DNA of 64,000 bases from Saccharothrix sp. (GTDB lineage Bacteria > Actinomycetota > Actinomycetes > Mycobacteriales > Pseudonocardiaceae). Every line of letters begins with the position of its first letter. Positions within the stretch are counted from its first letter, which is position 1. Positions 46,959-54,793 of this stretch are shown here, one piece after another. The stretch covers positions 62,001 to 126,000 of the forward strand of contig NZ_JAPSLK010000002.1 of NCBI RefSeq assembly GCF_031180885.1, given 5' to 3'. Below the pieces are notes generated by a model. That model was not told where the DNA came from and searched no databases. It saw nothing but the letters and a program-made list of their open reading frames with translations. The position numbers and the translations under genes are program-made.

Positions 46959-46999
46959 TCAGTCGTGCCCGCCGGGTTCAGTCGTGCGTTCAGTCGTGC
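46959..46999. promoter_or_regulatory. Three direct repeats between SARP and lanA
   Basis: TCAGTCGTGC occurs at 46959-46968, 46978-46987 and 46990-46999, spaced 19 and 12 bases. The third copy contains the SARP stop codon. The group lies about 85-125 bases upstream of the precursor start, where a SARP would be expected to bind directly repeated heptamer-like elements. It could equally be a duplicated 3' end of the SARP gene. Confidence 0.5.
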
Positions 47000-47739
47000 C
47001 CGCCGCGCCGGACCTCTTCGTAGAGCGACGTCGTGGCGGCACTGGGCTCGACGCCGAGTTCCGCGTCCAGCACCTGGACCAACCTCCGGTACACCGCAAG
47101 GGCTTCGCTGCGCCGACCGGACGCGGCCAGCGCCGCCACCAGGAGCCGCCACAGCCGTTCCCGCAACGGGTGCTCGACGACCAGCCCGGCCAGCGCGGCC
47201 ACCAGTTCACCGTGGCACCCCAACGCCAGCCGGACCTCGGCGAGGTCTTCGACGGCGCTGACCCGTTGCTCCTCCAGCACGGTCACGTCCGGCCGAACCA
47301 CGTCCGGAATCGGTACACCCGCCATCACCGGACCCCGCCACAGCGCCACCGCGCGCTCCAGCGAGTGCGCGGCGGCGGCGTCCTCGCCGTGCGCGTGCAG
47401 CTCGCGGCCCTCCCGCACCAGCCGCTGGAACCGCGTGACGTCAACGGCATCCGGCGCGGCGGCGAGCACGTACCCGTCGCGGGAGGTGACGATGCACGGG
47501 CCGCCGGGCGCGAGGTTCGCCAGGGTGCGGCGCAGTTCCGCCAGGTGCGAGCGCACGTTCGCGGCGGCCGACGGCGGCGGTTTCTCCGGCCACAGCGCGT
47601 CGATCAGCCATTCCGGCGGCAACGCCCGGTTGGCCCGCACCGCCAGCACACCCAGCAGCACCCGCACCATCCGCCGCGCCGGGTGCCGCGTGACACCAAG
47701 GCCCCGCACCGCGGGCCGCCCCAACACCAGGACCGCCAT
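46990..47739 (-). CDS. Small SARP-family transcriptional activator
   Basis: 249 residues: an OmpR-type DNA-binding domain (ALPPEWLIDALWPEKPPPSAAANVRSHLAELRRTL, SRDGYVLA) followed by a bacterial transcriptional activation (BTAD) domain (ERLWRLLVAALAASGRRSEALAVYRRLVQVLDAELGVEPS). Short SARPs are typical pathway-specific activators of antibiotic clusters. The ATG at 47739 has GAGGAG five bases upstream. It lies directly upstream of the precursor gene in the same direction, with direct repeats between, so activation of the lanthipeptide operon is the obvious role. Control of the NRPS unit is possible. Confidence 0.92.
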   Translation of the reverse strand: MAVLVLGRPAVRGLGVTRHPARRMVRVLLGVLAVRANRALPPEWLIDALWPEKPPPSAAANVRSHLAELRRTLANLAPGGPCIVTSRDGYVLAAAPDAVDVTRFQRLVREGRELHAHGEDAAAAHSLERAVALWRGPVMAGVPIPDVVRPDVTVLEEQRVSAVEDLAEVRLALGCHGELVAALAGLVVEHPLRERLWRLLVAALAASGRRSEALAVYRRLVQVLDAELGVEPSAATTSLYEEVRRGGHD

Positions 47740-47949
47740 CGCCACTCCTCAGACCGCTCGGGTCCCACCAGGATTGGCGACGATCCGGCGTTGGCGGGCA
47801 ACGCCGTGACCCGGAGCCCGTCGAGACTGCGGATGCGCGAAGTGCCAACGGTTTCCGGGCACCCGACCGGCCCATCGGGTGTGGCCGTCCGGCTCAGCTC
47901 AGGGGCGATTGCCGTTGTGGGGCAATGGAAACGCGGTGTGCCCGACCGG

Positions 47950-48474
47950 TCACGCAGTGGTGTCGACACCGACCCGGTCGACCAGCAGCCGGCCCGGCCA
48001 CTCGCCGACCATGAAGGTCTCGACGGGCTGGAAACCGTTGCGCTTGTAGTACTCCACGAGCCGGCCGTCACCGCCCGCGTAGCAGTCGACCCGGACGAGG
48101 TCGACGCCCTGCGCGCGGGCCTGGGCGCGGGCGTGGTCGAGCAGCGCGCTGCCGACGCCCTTGCCGGTGTGCTTGCGGGAGGTCACCAGCAGCCTGATGT
48201 ACAGCTCCGGCTCCTCGACCCGCGGCACGTACTCCATGGGCCGCTCGGAGTGGGTCAGCGCGCCCGCCGGCTCGCCGTCGACCTCGGCGATCCACACGGT
48301 CTCGTCGCGCAGCTTCTCGGTGATCTTCCGCACCCGGTCCGGGTTGGTCGACCACGGCTCGGTGCCCCACTGCCCCGTGCGGCCCTCCGAACCCAGCCAC
48401 TCCACCGCGCCGTCCAGCATCGCCATCACCGACGGCAGGTCGTCCAAGCCACCCCGACGGATCTCCACGCCCAT
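47950..48474 (-). CDS. GNAT-family N-acetyltransferase
   Basis: 174 residues. The acetyl-CoA site reads LYIRLLVTSRKHTGKGVGSALLDHARAQA, and the C-terminal half DLVRVDCYAGGDGRLVEYYKRNGF is typical of the YhbS/RimI-like group. The start MGVEIRRGG fits the usual first beta strand. It stands upstream of the SARP with a 210-base gap, so it is probably a separate unit. It could be a resistance or tailoring enzyme but nothing shows this. Confidence 0.88.
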   Translation of the reverse strand: MGVEIRRGGLDDLPSVMAMLDGAVEWLGSEGRTGQWGTEPWSTNPDRVRKITEKLRDETVWIAEVDGEPAGALTHSERPMEYVPRVEEPELYIRLLVTSRKHTGKGVGSALLDHARAQARAQGVDLVRVDCYAGGDGRLVEYYKRNGFQPVETFMVGEWPGRLLVDRVGVDTTA

Positions 48475-48490
48475 CCCCCAGTCGATCAGT

Positions 48491-49451
48491 TCACCCGGTT
48501 GGTCCAGTTGCGACTCTACGCCCCGCGAGAGCCAGCACCACCAACGCCACCGCGCCGAACACGACGTTGCCCAGGAGGTCGTGCGCTCCCCCGGATTCGG
48601 GCTGGGTCGGGAACGCCGACCACACGTAGGTCAGGGTGGCCCCGGCGGCGAGGGCGAACCGGTGCCGGCCGTCCCACCCGCGCGACCCCGACCACCGCGT
48701 CACCAGCACCACACCCGCCACGACCACGACGCACCGCACGACGACCCGACCCACTCGTACCACTCGGCCGTCACCAACACCGCCGGCCCCCGGTACGCGC
48801 TGGTCCCCAGAAGCGCGATCGCCCCGACCAGCCACGGCTTCGGTGCATCTTCGTCCACTGTGGATGGATGCCAGGCCCTGAGCCGGTAAGCACCGAACAG
48901 CAGGGCGACGATCACGGCGGACACCCCACCGATCTGCCACGGTGAAGCCACGAAGTGCTCGACGGAGTAGTTGCCCCAGAACACCAACACCGCGCCCAAC
49001 CGAACAGCACCGCGACCACCGCCAAGCCCACCCGGCCCAGCCACGGCCTGCGGTCCGGCACGAACGCCTCCACGATCGCGATGGGCACGCAGATGCTCCA
49101 CACGGTGTGCAGGGCGAGCACGGCCTGGGTCAGTTCGACGCTCATCCCCAGCGCGGGCACGTACGACGGACCGTGCAGCAGGTCCTGGCCGGCGTAGGAG
49201 TCGTTCCACAGCAACTGGTCCACCGGCCCCTCCTCGACCAGCGCGTACGCCGCGGCGAGCAGCACGACCGACGCCCAGCCGCCACCCCAGCGGCGGGCGG
49301 TCTCGCGGACCAGGATCGCGCCGAACCCGTACATCGGCGCGAGCACCAACCCCAGGCCGAGTTCGCCCAGCGTGAGGTTGCCCAGCAGGAACTCCCCCAC
49401 GAACGGCGCCAGCACGAACAGCCCCACCACCGGGGCGAACCTCGGGGCCAT
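48491..49451 (-). pseudogene. Broken integral membrane protein gene (two frameshifts)
   Basis: From the ATG at 49451 the frame gives a polytopic membrane protein (APRFAPVVGLFVLAPFVGEFL, LAPMYGFGAILVRETARRW, ALHTVWSICVPIAIVEAF). Near 48990 the sense moves to another frame (LGAVLVFWGNYSVEHF, GVSAVIVALLFGAYRLRAW). Near 48740 it moves again (VVVAGVVLVTRWSG, NVVFGAVALVVLALAGRRV), ending at 48491. Joined, this is a roughly 320-residue protein with about eight membrane segments. It is divergent from a TetR gene with a palindrome between, so it is probably the regulated efflux/permease-like partner. Either it is decayed or the assembly has two indels. Confidence 0.65.
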
Positions 49452-49500
49452 CACGTCCCCCAATTGCCAATACGGTCGCACCGCCAATGGTGGCCCATTG

Positions 49501-49518
49501 TCAATACGACCGTATTGA
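49501..49518. promoter_or_regulatory. TetR-type operator palindrome
   Basis: TCAATACG-AC-CGTATTGA is an 18-bp site with perfect 8-base arms, 13 bases before the TetR start and on the divergent promoter side of the membrane gene. A related half-site (CCAATACGGTCG) occurs at 49477-49488, so two dimers could bind. Confidence 0.7.
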
Positions 49519-49530
49519 TATGCTGTCGGC

Positions 49531-50106
49531 GTGGCCCGCAAGATCGACCCCGACCAGCGCGAACAGCACAAAGCCGCCATCGCCGAGGCGGTGTGGCGGC
49601 TGGTGGCGCGGTCCGGGTTGGAGGCGGTGAGCCTGCGGGAGGTGGCCGGCGAGGCAGGCGTGTCCGTGGGGCGGGTGCAACACTACTTCGGCACAAAGGA
49701 CGCCCTGCTGCTCTACGGGCTGCGGCTGGCCCAGCAGCGGATGGAGGGCCGCATCAGGCGGCGGATCGCCGGGCTGGTGGCACCGGGAGCGGAGGACGTG
49801 CTGCGCGCGACGCTCGCCGAACTGCTGGGCGACGACCCGGACACGCGCCAGGCCGTGCGGGTCTGGACGGCGTTCCTCGGGCGGGCGCTGGACGACCGGG
49901 CGATCGCGGAGGCGCTGTTCGCCGACGACGTGGAGCTGCGTGCGTTCACGACGGAGGTGGTCGGTTCGCCCCTGGACGCGCACGGCCTGTGGGCACTGGC
50001 CAACGGCCTGGCCGCCGAGGTCGCGTGCGGGCAGACCACGGCGGCGGACGCGCGGGCGGTCGTGGACCACCACCTGGATCGCCTGCTCGGTTCTCCTGAT
50101 CGCTGA
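49531..50106 (+). CDS. TetR-family transcriptional regulator
   Basis: 191 residues, GTG start. Helix-turn-helix: AIAEAVWRLVARSGLEAVSLREVAGEAGVSVGRVQHYFGTKDALL, with a C-terminal helical ligand domain of the BetI/AcrR-like class. It is divergent from the broken membrane protein gene, and the 80-base intergenic region contains a near-perfect palindrome and a second half-site. This is the usual layout for self-repression plus repression of a transporter. Confidence 0.92.
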   Translation: MARKIDPDQREQHKAAIAEAVWRLVARSGLEAVSLREVAGEAGVSVGRVQHYFGTKDALLLYGLRLAQQRMEGRIRRRIAGLVAPGAEDVLRATLAELLGDDPDTRQAVRVWTAFLGRALDDRAIAEALFADDVELRAFTTEVVGSPLDAHGLWALANGLAAEVACGQTTAADARAVVDHHLDRLLGSPDR

Positions 50107-50180
50107 CCGAGAAATCGCGGTATTGCGGCCAGCGCGGTCGGGTAAAGTCCGCGTCAAGACCTTGGACGGGGGGAACGCCC

Positions 50181-50949
50181 ATGGCCGACAACACCTTCAC
50201 ACCGCCGGGAACAGCGGACTTCTTCCCACCCGCGATCTTCGGGTGGGTCACCAAACCGATGGTCCTGATCGCGCTCTCGGTGGTGATCATCGCGGCTTTC
50301 TTCCTGGCCGCGACCCGAAAGCTCACGTTGGTGCCCAGCAGGTTCCAGTTCGCCGCGGAATCGATCTACGACCTGGGGCGCAACACGATCGCGCGGGAGC
50401 GCATAGGCGCGAAGAACTTCCAGCCGTACGTGCCGTTCATCCTCACGCTGTTCTGCTTCGTGCTGGTGAACAACATCTTCGGCATCATCCCGCTGGTGCA
50501 GTTCCCGACCATGGCGCACGTGGGCTTCCCGGTCGCGCTGGCCTTCCTGGTGGTGTACCCGGTGTACCACTACGTGGGGATCAAGCGGCACGGGCTGCGT
50601 GGGTACCTGCGCAACCAGTTCATCGTGCCGGGAGTGCCCAAACCGGTGCTGTGGGGGTTGCTGATAACCGACCGAGGTGATCCTGAAGTTCTTCTTCGAC
50701 CCGTTGACGTTGGCGATCCGGGTCTTCGCGGCGATGTTCGCGGGGCACCTGCTGGTGATGGTGTTCGTGCTGGGCGGCGAGTTCCTCCTGCTGCACGCGG
50801 GGGCGTGGCTGAAGCCGGTGTCGGTGATCAGTTTCGTGCTGGCCATCGGGATCACACTGCTGGAAGCGTTCATCCAGGTGTTGCAGGCGTACATCTTCGC
50901 AACACTGAGCGCGCACTACATCAGCCGATCCCTTGCCGCCGAGCACTAG
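50181..50949 (+). pseudogene. atpB: Orphan F0F1 ATP synthase subunit a gene with frameshift
   Basis: The first 160 residues (FPPAIFGWVTKPMVLIALSVVIIAAF, FQFAAESIYDLGRNTIARERIGAKNFQPYVPFILTLFCFVLVNNIFG) are an ATP synthase a subunit. After about 50665 the sense jumps one frame to LKFFFDPLTLAIRVFAAMFAGHLLVMVF, which contains the essential stator Arg, and ends ATLSAHYISRSLAAEH. Removing a single A in CTGATAACCG near 50665 restores one continuous protein of about 255 residues. No other atp gene is near, so this is an extra copy outside an operon. Its 3' end overlaps ribA by 29 bases. Confidence 0.8.
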
Positions 50950-51592
50950 CAGACGCGTCCACAGTGGACTTCAGGGCGGGTCCGTCGACTTGAGGCAGGT
51001 CGTGGCCCAAGCGGTTGCGTTTGGCCAGCAGGTAGTTGACGTTGTGGGTGTTGGGCGAGATGAGGAGGGGGACGCGGGCGGTCACCCGGATGCCGTTTTG
51101 TTCCAATGCGGCGATCTTGTCCGGGTTGTTGGACATCAGGCGCACCGACTGGACCCTGAGGTGGCGCAGCACCAAGGCGGCCGGCGTGTAGTCGCGGACG
51201 TCCACCGGTAGGCCGAGGGTGGTCGCGGAGTCGAGGGTGTCGAGGCCCTGTTCGTCCTGGAGCACGTGGGTTCGGACCTTTTCGACCAGGCCGATCCCCC
51301 GTCCCTCGTGACCCCGCAGGTACACCAGGATGCCGTTGCCCTCGCGGACGATGGCGTCCAGGGCCGCGTCGAGCTGTTCGCCGCACTCGCAGCGCATGGC
51401 CCCGAAGATGTCACCGGTCATGCACTCGGAGTGGACGCGGACGAGGACGTGTTCCCGCATCCTGGTCTTGCCGTGGACCAGGGCCATGTGCTCGTGGCCG
51501 TCGGCGCGGAACGCCACCGCGCGGAAGGTCCCCCGGCGCGTCACCAGGTCGGACTCGGCGACGTCCTCGTCGCGGAACGCTTGCTCGTACAT
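50921..51592 (-). CDS. ribA: GTP cyclohydrolase II homologue with altered product-switch residue
   Basis: 223 residues. Zinc ligands are intact (HSECMTGDIFG.MRCEC: Cys57, Cys68, Cys70), as are LRGHEGRGIGL and the catalytic Asp131/Arg133 (VDVRDY). It opens the imidazole ring of GTP. The residue equivalent to E. coli Tyr105 (in KIRAY) is His109 here (KVRTH). In Streptomyces coelicolor SCO6655 a Met at that position was shown to give the formamidopyrimidine instead of the diaminopyrimidine, so the product here may also be non-canonical. No riboflavin operon is nearby. It is divergent from the PTPS-like gene with a strong hairpin between. Confidence 0.92.
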   Translation of the reverse strand: MYEQAFRDEDVAESDLVTRRGTFRAVAFRADGHEHMALVHGKTRMREHVLVRVHSECMTGDIFGAMRCECGEQLDAALDAIVREGNGILVYLRGHEGRGIGLVEKVRTHVLQDEQGLDTLDSATTLGLPVDVRDYTPAALVLRHLRVQSVRLMSNNPDKIAALEQNGIRVTARVPLLISPNTHNVNYLLAKRNRLGHDLPQVDGPALKSTVDASASARRQGIG

Positions 51593-51614
51593 CCGGTCCC
51601 TTCGTCACCCGACT

Positions 51615-51643
51615 CCGCCCGAGCGGTCATTACGCTCGGGCGG
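51615..51643. promoter_or_regulatory. Strong inverted repeat between divergent ribA and PTPS-like genes
   Basis: Perfect 11-base arms CCGCCCGAGCG and CGCTCGGGCGG separated by seven bases, midway in the 77-base divergent gap. It may be a shared operator or a 5'-leader hairpin. With so little room, the promoters must overlap it. Confidence 0.6.
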
Positions 51644-51669
51644 TGGTTGCACCGTAACTCGCTCACCCG

Positions 51670-52080
51670 GTGGAGGTCACCCTGTACAGCATCACCGTCC
51701 GCGACCACGTGATGGTCGCCCACAGCTTCCGCGGCGAGGTGTTCGGCCCGGCGCAACGCCTGCACGGAGCAACGTTCGTGGTCGACGCGAGGTTCAAACG
51801 AGACGATCTCGATTCGGACAACATCGTCGTCGACATCGGACTGGCCACCCGCGAACTGGGTGCGGTGCTGGCCGCGTTGAACTACCGGAACCTCGACGAG
51901 GTGCCCGAGTTCGCCGGGATCAACACCTCGACCGAGTTCCTCGCCCGGCACATCGCCGACCGGCTCGCCGACCGCGTCCACGAAGGCGCGCTGGGGCCGG
52001 GAGCGCTCGGCCTGAGCGGCATCGAGGTCACGTTGCACGAGTCGCACGTGGCCTGGGCGAGCTACGAGCGGGCGCTGTGA
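51670..52080 (+). CDS. 6-pyruvoyl-tetrahydropterin synthase-like protein, degenerate active site
   Basis: 136 residues of the PTPS/QueD (T-fold) family: [73 protein letters not shown] and a C-terminal [13 protein letters not shown] with the Glu that holds the pterin. In the usual C-x3-HGH zinc/catalytic segment the Cys is replaced by Ala28 and the last His by Ala34 (HGA). Normal pyruvoyl- or carboxy-tetrahydropterin synthesis is therefore doubtful; a related GTP-derived substrate is more likely. GTG start; the stop overlaps the glycosyltransferase start. Confidence 0.88.
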   Translation: MEVTLYSITVRDHVMVAHSFRGEVFGPAQRLHGATFVVDARFKRDDLDSDNIVVDIGLATRELGAVLAALNYRNLDEVPEFAGINTSTEFLARHIADRLADRVHEGALGPGALGLSGIEVTLHESHVAWASYERAL

Positions 52081-53090
52081 CCGATTGGTTCGTGCTGCCC
52101 GCCGGTGTGGCCGACCCCGCCGCGCCCAGCGGCGGCAACGGCTACGACCGGCGGGTGTCGGCGGGCCTGGGCACGAGGGACCTCCTCGTGCCCGGCGCCT
52201 GGCCGCGGCCGTCGGAGGCGTCGCGGCGGGAGTTGGACCGGGCGTTGGCGGGTGTGCCGGACGGCGAGGTGGTGCTGCTCGACGGGCTGGTGGCGTGCGG
52301 GGTGCCCGAGGTCGTTCTGCGGCATGTCGGGCGGTTGCGGCTCGTGGTGTTGGTGCACTTGCCGTTGGCCGAGGAGACGGGGCTGTCGCCTGAGGTGGCG
52401 GCTCGGTTGGACGAGGCCGAAGGTCGGTGTTCGCGGGCGGTGGCGGCGGTGATCGCCACCAGTGCTCGTGCGGGTGCGCGGCTGGTCGAGCGGCATGGGT
52501 TGGCGCGTGTGCACGTGGTGCCGCCGGGGGTTGATCCGGCGCCGGTGGCGCGGGGAACCGACGGGGTGTCGAGGTTGCTCTGCGTGGCGTCGGTGACGCC
52601 GCGTAAGGGGCATGACGTGCTGGTCAAGGCGTTGGTGGGGGTTGCTGATCATCCGTGGACGTGTGCGGTGGTGGGGCCTGCGCCTGATCCGGGGCATTGG
52701 GGGTTCGTGCAGGAGTTGGCCGAGCCCTGTGCCGAGCGGTTCGAGTGGGCTGGGCCGCTGGTGGGACGTGCGTTGGACGACCAGTACGACGCTGCGGACT
52801 TGTTCGTGCTGGCCTCGCGGGCCGAGACGTACGGGATGGTGGTGACGGAGGCGCTGGCTCGGGGTGTGCCGGTGATCGCTAGCGAGGTGCCTGACGCGTT
52901 GGGGGCGGGTGGGCTGCTGTTGCCAAGCGGTGACGTGGCCGCGTGGTCGGGAGCTTTGCGCCGGTGGTTCGAGGACGCTGAGCTGCGGACCGGGCTGCGT
53001 GCGGCGGCGTTGGCGAGACGGGCGGAGTTGTCCACATGGGACGAAACGGTCAAGGGCGTAGGGGTGGTGCTGGCTAGTCTGCGCGCATGA
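52077..53090 (+). CDS. GT4-family glycosyltransferase
   Basis: 337 residues, GT-B fold. The C-terminal donor domain shows [66 protein letters not shown] with the E-x7-E motif of retaining GT4 enzymes. The N-terminal acceptor domain is short. It transfers a sugar from a nucleotide donor to a lipid or small molecule. GTGA overlap with the PTPS-like gene and ATGA overlap with the next gene place it in one operon with them. Confidence 0.9.
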   Translation: MTDWFVLPAGVADPAAPSGGNGYDRRVSAGLGTRDLLVPGAWPRPSEASRRELDRALAGVPDGEVVLLDGLVACGVPEVVLRHVGRLRLVVLVHLPLAEETGLSPEVAARLDEAEGRCSRAVAAVIATSARAGARLVERHGLARVHVVPPGVDPAPVARGTDGVSRLLCVASVTPRKGHDVLVKALVGVADHPWTCAVVGPAPDPGHWGFVQELAEPCAERFEWAGPLVGRALDDQYDAADLFVLASRAETYGMVVTEALARGVPVIASEVPDALGAGGLLLPSGDVAAWSGALRRWFEDAELRTGLRAAALARRAELSTWDETVKGVGVVLASLRA

Positions 53091-54793
53091 GCGGATTCGC
53101 GCCGGAATGGCTGGCACTGCGGGAAGGGGCCGACGCGCGGGCGCGGTCGAGCGAGCTGGCCGACCGGGTTCGGGGCCTGGTGAACCGGAACCCGGCCGTC
53201 GTCCGTGACCTGGGGTGTGGCACGGGATCGATGGGGCGGTGGCTCTCCGCGCGGCTGGGTGTCAGTCAGCACTGGGTGCTGCACGACCGCGACCCGCGGC
53301 TGCTGGAACTGGCAGAGGCGTCCATGAGCGGGGCGTCCATGAGCGGGGTGACGGTCGAGACGCGGTTGGGCGACCTGACCTCGTTGCGCGCGGCGGACCT
53401 GGCGGGTGCGTCGCTGGTCACGGCGTCGGCGCTGCTGGACCTGCTCACCCGCGACCAGGTGAACTCCTTGGTCGCCGCCTGCGTAGAAGCCGGTGTGCCC
53501 GCGCTGTTCACGCTGTCGGTGGTGGGTCGGGTCGAGCTGGACCCGGCCGAGCCGCTCGACGTGCGCTTCCAGGACGCCTTCAACGACCACCAGCGGCGGA
53601 ACGGGCTGCTGGGGCCGGACGCGGCGAAGGTGGCGGTGGCGGCCTTCGAGGGGCTGGGGGCGTCGGTGGAGACGCGGCCGAGTCCGTGGCGGCTGGAGCC
53701 GGGGGCGTTGTGCCGGGAGTGGTTGCGCGGGTGGGTGGAGGCGGCGTGCGAGCAGGAACCCGGGTTGCGCGGCGAGGCGGTCGGGTACCTGCGGCGGCGG
53801 GAGGCGGTTCGGGCCGTGGTGCACCACGTGGACCTGCTGGCGGTGCCGGGGGTGACCCCGAGTGGCGGGGTGAGCGCGGGCAGCGGCGGCGGGGTGAGCC
53901 CGGGGCGACCGCGTGCCGGGGCCGTGAAGGCGGTGGTGCGGGTTGGGGTGGCGGTCGTCGTTTTGGGGGCGCTCGGGCTGAAGGTCGGGGCCGGGGCGTT
54001 CCTCGACGGGATCAGGGCTGTCGAGTGGTGGGCGGTGGGGGCGGCGCTGGTGATCGGGGCCGTGACCACGGTGTTCAGCGCGCTGCGGTGGTGTGAGGTG
54101 GTGCGCGGGATGGGGTTGGCGATCGGGGTGCGTGGCGCGGTCGTAGACTACTACCAGGGGTTGTTCCTCAACGCCGTGCTGCCCGCCGGGGTGCTCGGGG
54201 ACGTCCACCGGGCGGTCCGGCACGGGCGCGGGGTCGGGGACGTCAAGCGGGGTGTGCGGGCCGTCGTGGTGGAGCGGTTCGCCGGGCAGGTCGTGCTGGT
54301 GGTCTTGGCGGTGGTCGCGCTGGTGGTGTGGCCGGTGCCGGGGGTGCCGGGGCGGGACGTGTTGATCGCGGGCCTCGGCGTGGGGGTGCTCGGGTTCGCG
54401 TTGTCGCGGCGGGCTCGGGAGGTGTTGTCGGGGCGGGTCTTGTTGTTCTCGGCGGCCACCACGGCGGGGCACGTCGGGTTGTTCGTGGTGGCGGCGCGGA
54501 CGGCCGGGGTGGCCGCGCCGCTCGGGGACCTGGTGCCGTTGGCGCTGCTCGCGCTGGTGGTGATGGCCATCCCGGTGAACGTCGGCGGGTTCGGACCGCG
54601 GGAGGCGTTCCTGGCGGTGGCGTTCGGGGCCACCGGGCTGGGCGCGGCGCTCGGCGTGACCACGGCCGTGGTCTACGGGGTGTTGGCGTTCGCGGCGAGC
54701 CTGCCGGGCGCGTTCACCCTGCTACAGCGTCGCGAGGTGCCGGGCGAACCCGCCGACCAGCGCCGCGAGCAGGTCCCGGCCCTTGTCGGCTGA
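53087..54793 (+). CDS. Fusion: SAM methyltransferase + LPG-synthase-TM/flippase-like membrane domain
   Basis: 568 residues. Residues 1-255 are a class I methyltransferase (VRDLGCGTGSMGRWLSARLG, a tandem SGASMSG duplication near 80, DLTSLRAADLAG). A Gly/Ser-rich linker (GGVSAGSGGGVSPG) follows, then from about 285 an eight-helix UPF0104/lysylphosphatidylglycerol-synthase-TM-type domain (YYQGLFLNAVLPAGVLGDVHRAVRHGR, VVERFAGQVVLVVLAVVAL, NVGGFGPREAFLAVAF). That domain resembles AglD-like proteins linked to lipid-sugar handling. Its last 72 bases overlap the convergent creatininase-like gene. Confidence 0.88.
   Translation: MSGFAPEWLALREGADARARSSELADRVRGLVNRNPAVVRDLGCGTGSMGRWLSARLGVSQHWVLHDRDPRLLELAEASMSGASMSGVTVETRLGDLTSLRAADLAGASLVTASALLDLLTRDQVNSLVAACVEAGVPALFTLSVVGRVELDPAEPLDVRFQDAFNDHQRRNGLLGPDAAKVAVAAFEGLGASVETRPSPWRLEPGALCREWLRGWVEAACEQEPGLRGEAVGYLRRREAVRAVVHHVDLLAVPGVTPSGGVSAGSGGGVSPGRPRAGAVKAVVRVGVAVVVLGALGLKVGAGAFLDGIRAVEWWAVGAALVIGAVTTVFSALRWCEVVRGMGLAIGVRGAVVDYYQGLFLNAVLPAGVLGDVHRAVRHGRGVGDVKRGVRAVVVERFAGQVVLVVLAVVALVVWPVPGVPGRDVLIAGLGVGVLGFALSRRAREVLSGRVLLFSAATTAGHVGLFVVAARTAGVAAPLGDLVPLALLALVVMAIPVNVGGFGPREAFLAVAFGATGLGAALGVTTAVVYGVLAFAASLPGAFTLLQRREVPGEPADQRREQVPALVG
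53318..53347 (+). repeat. 15-bp tandem duplication in the methyltransferase domain
   Basis: GCGTCCATGAGCGGG occurs twice without gap, giving a duplicated ASMSG in the protein. It keeps the frame and lies in a surface loop after motif II. Confidence 0.85.

Noticed and set aside
46871-47210. Two short - strand frames ending in a GGHD-stop near the SARP end
   Set aside because: They read the repeated TCAGTCGTGC element in other frames; neither has a ribosome site or protein-like composition.
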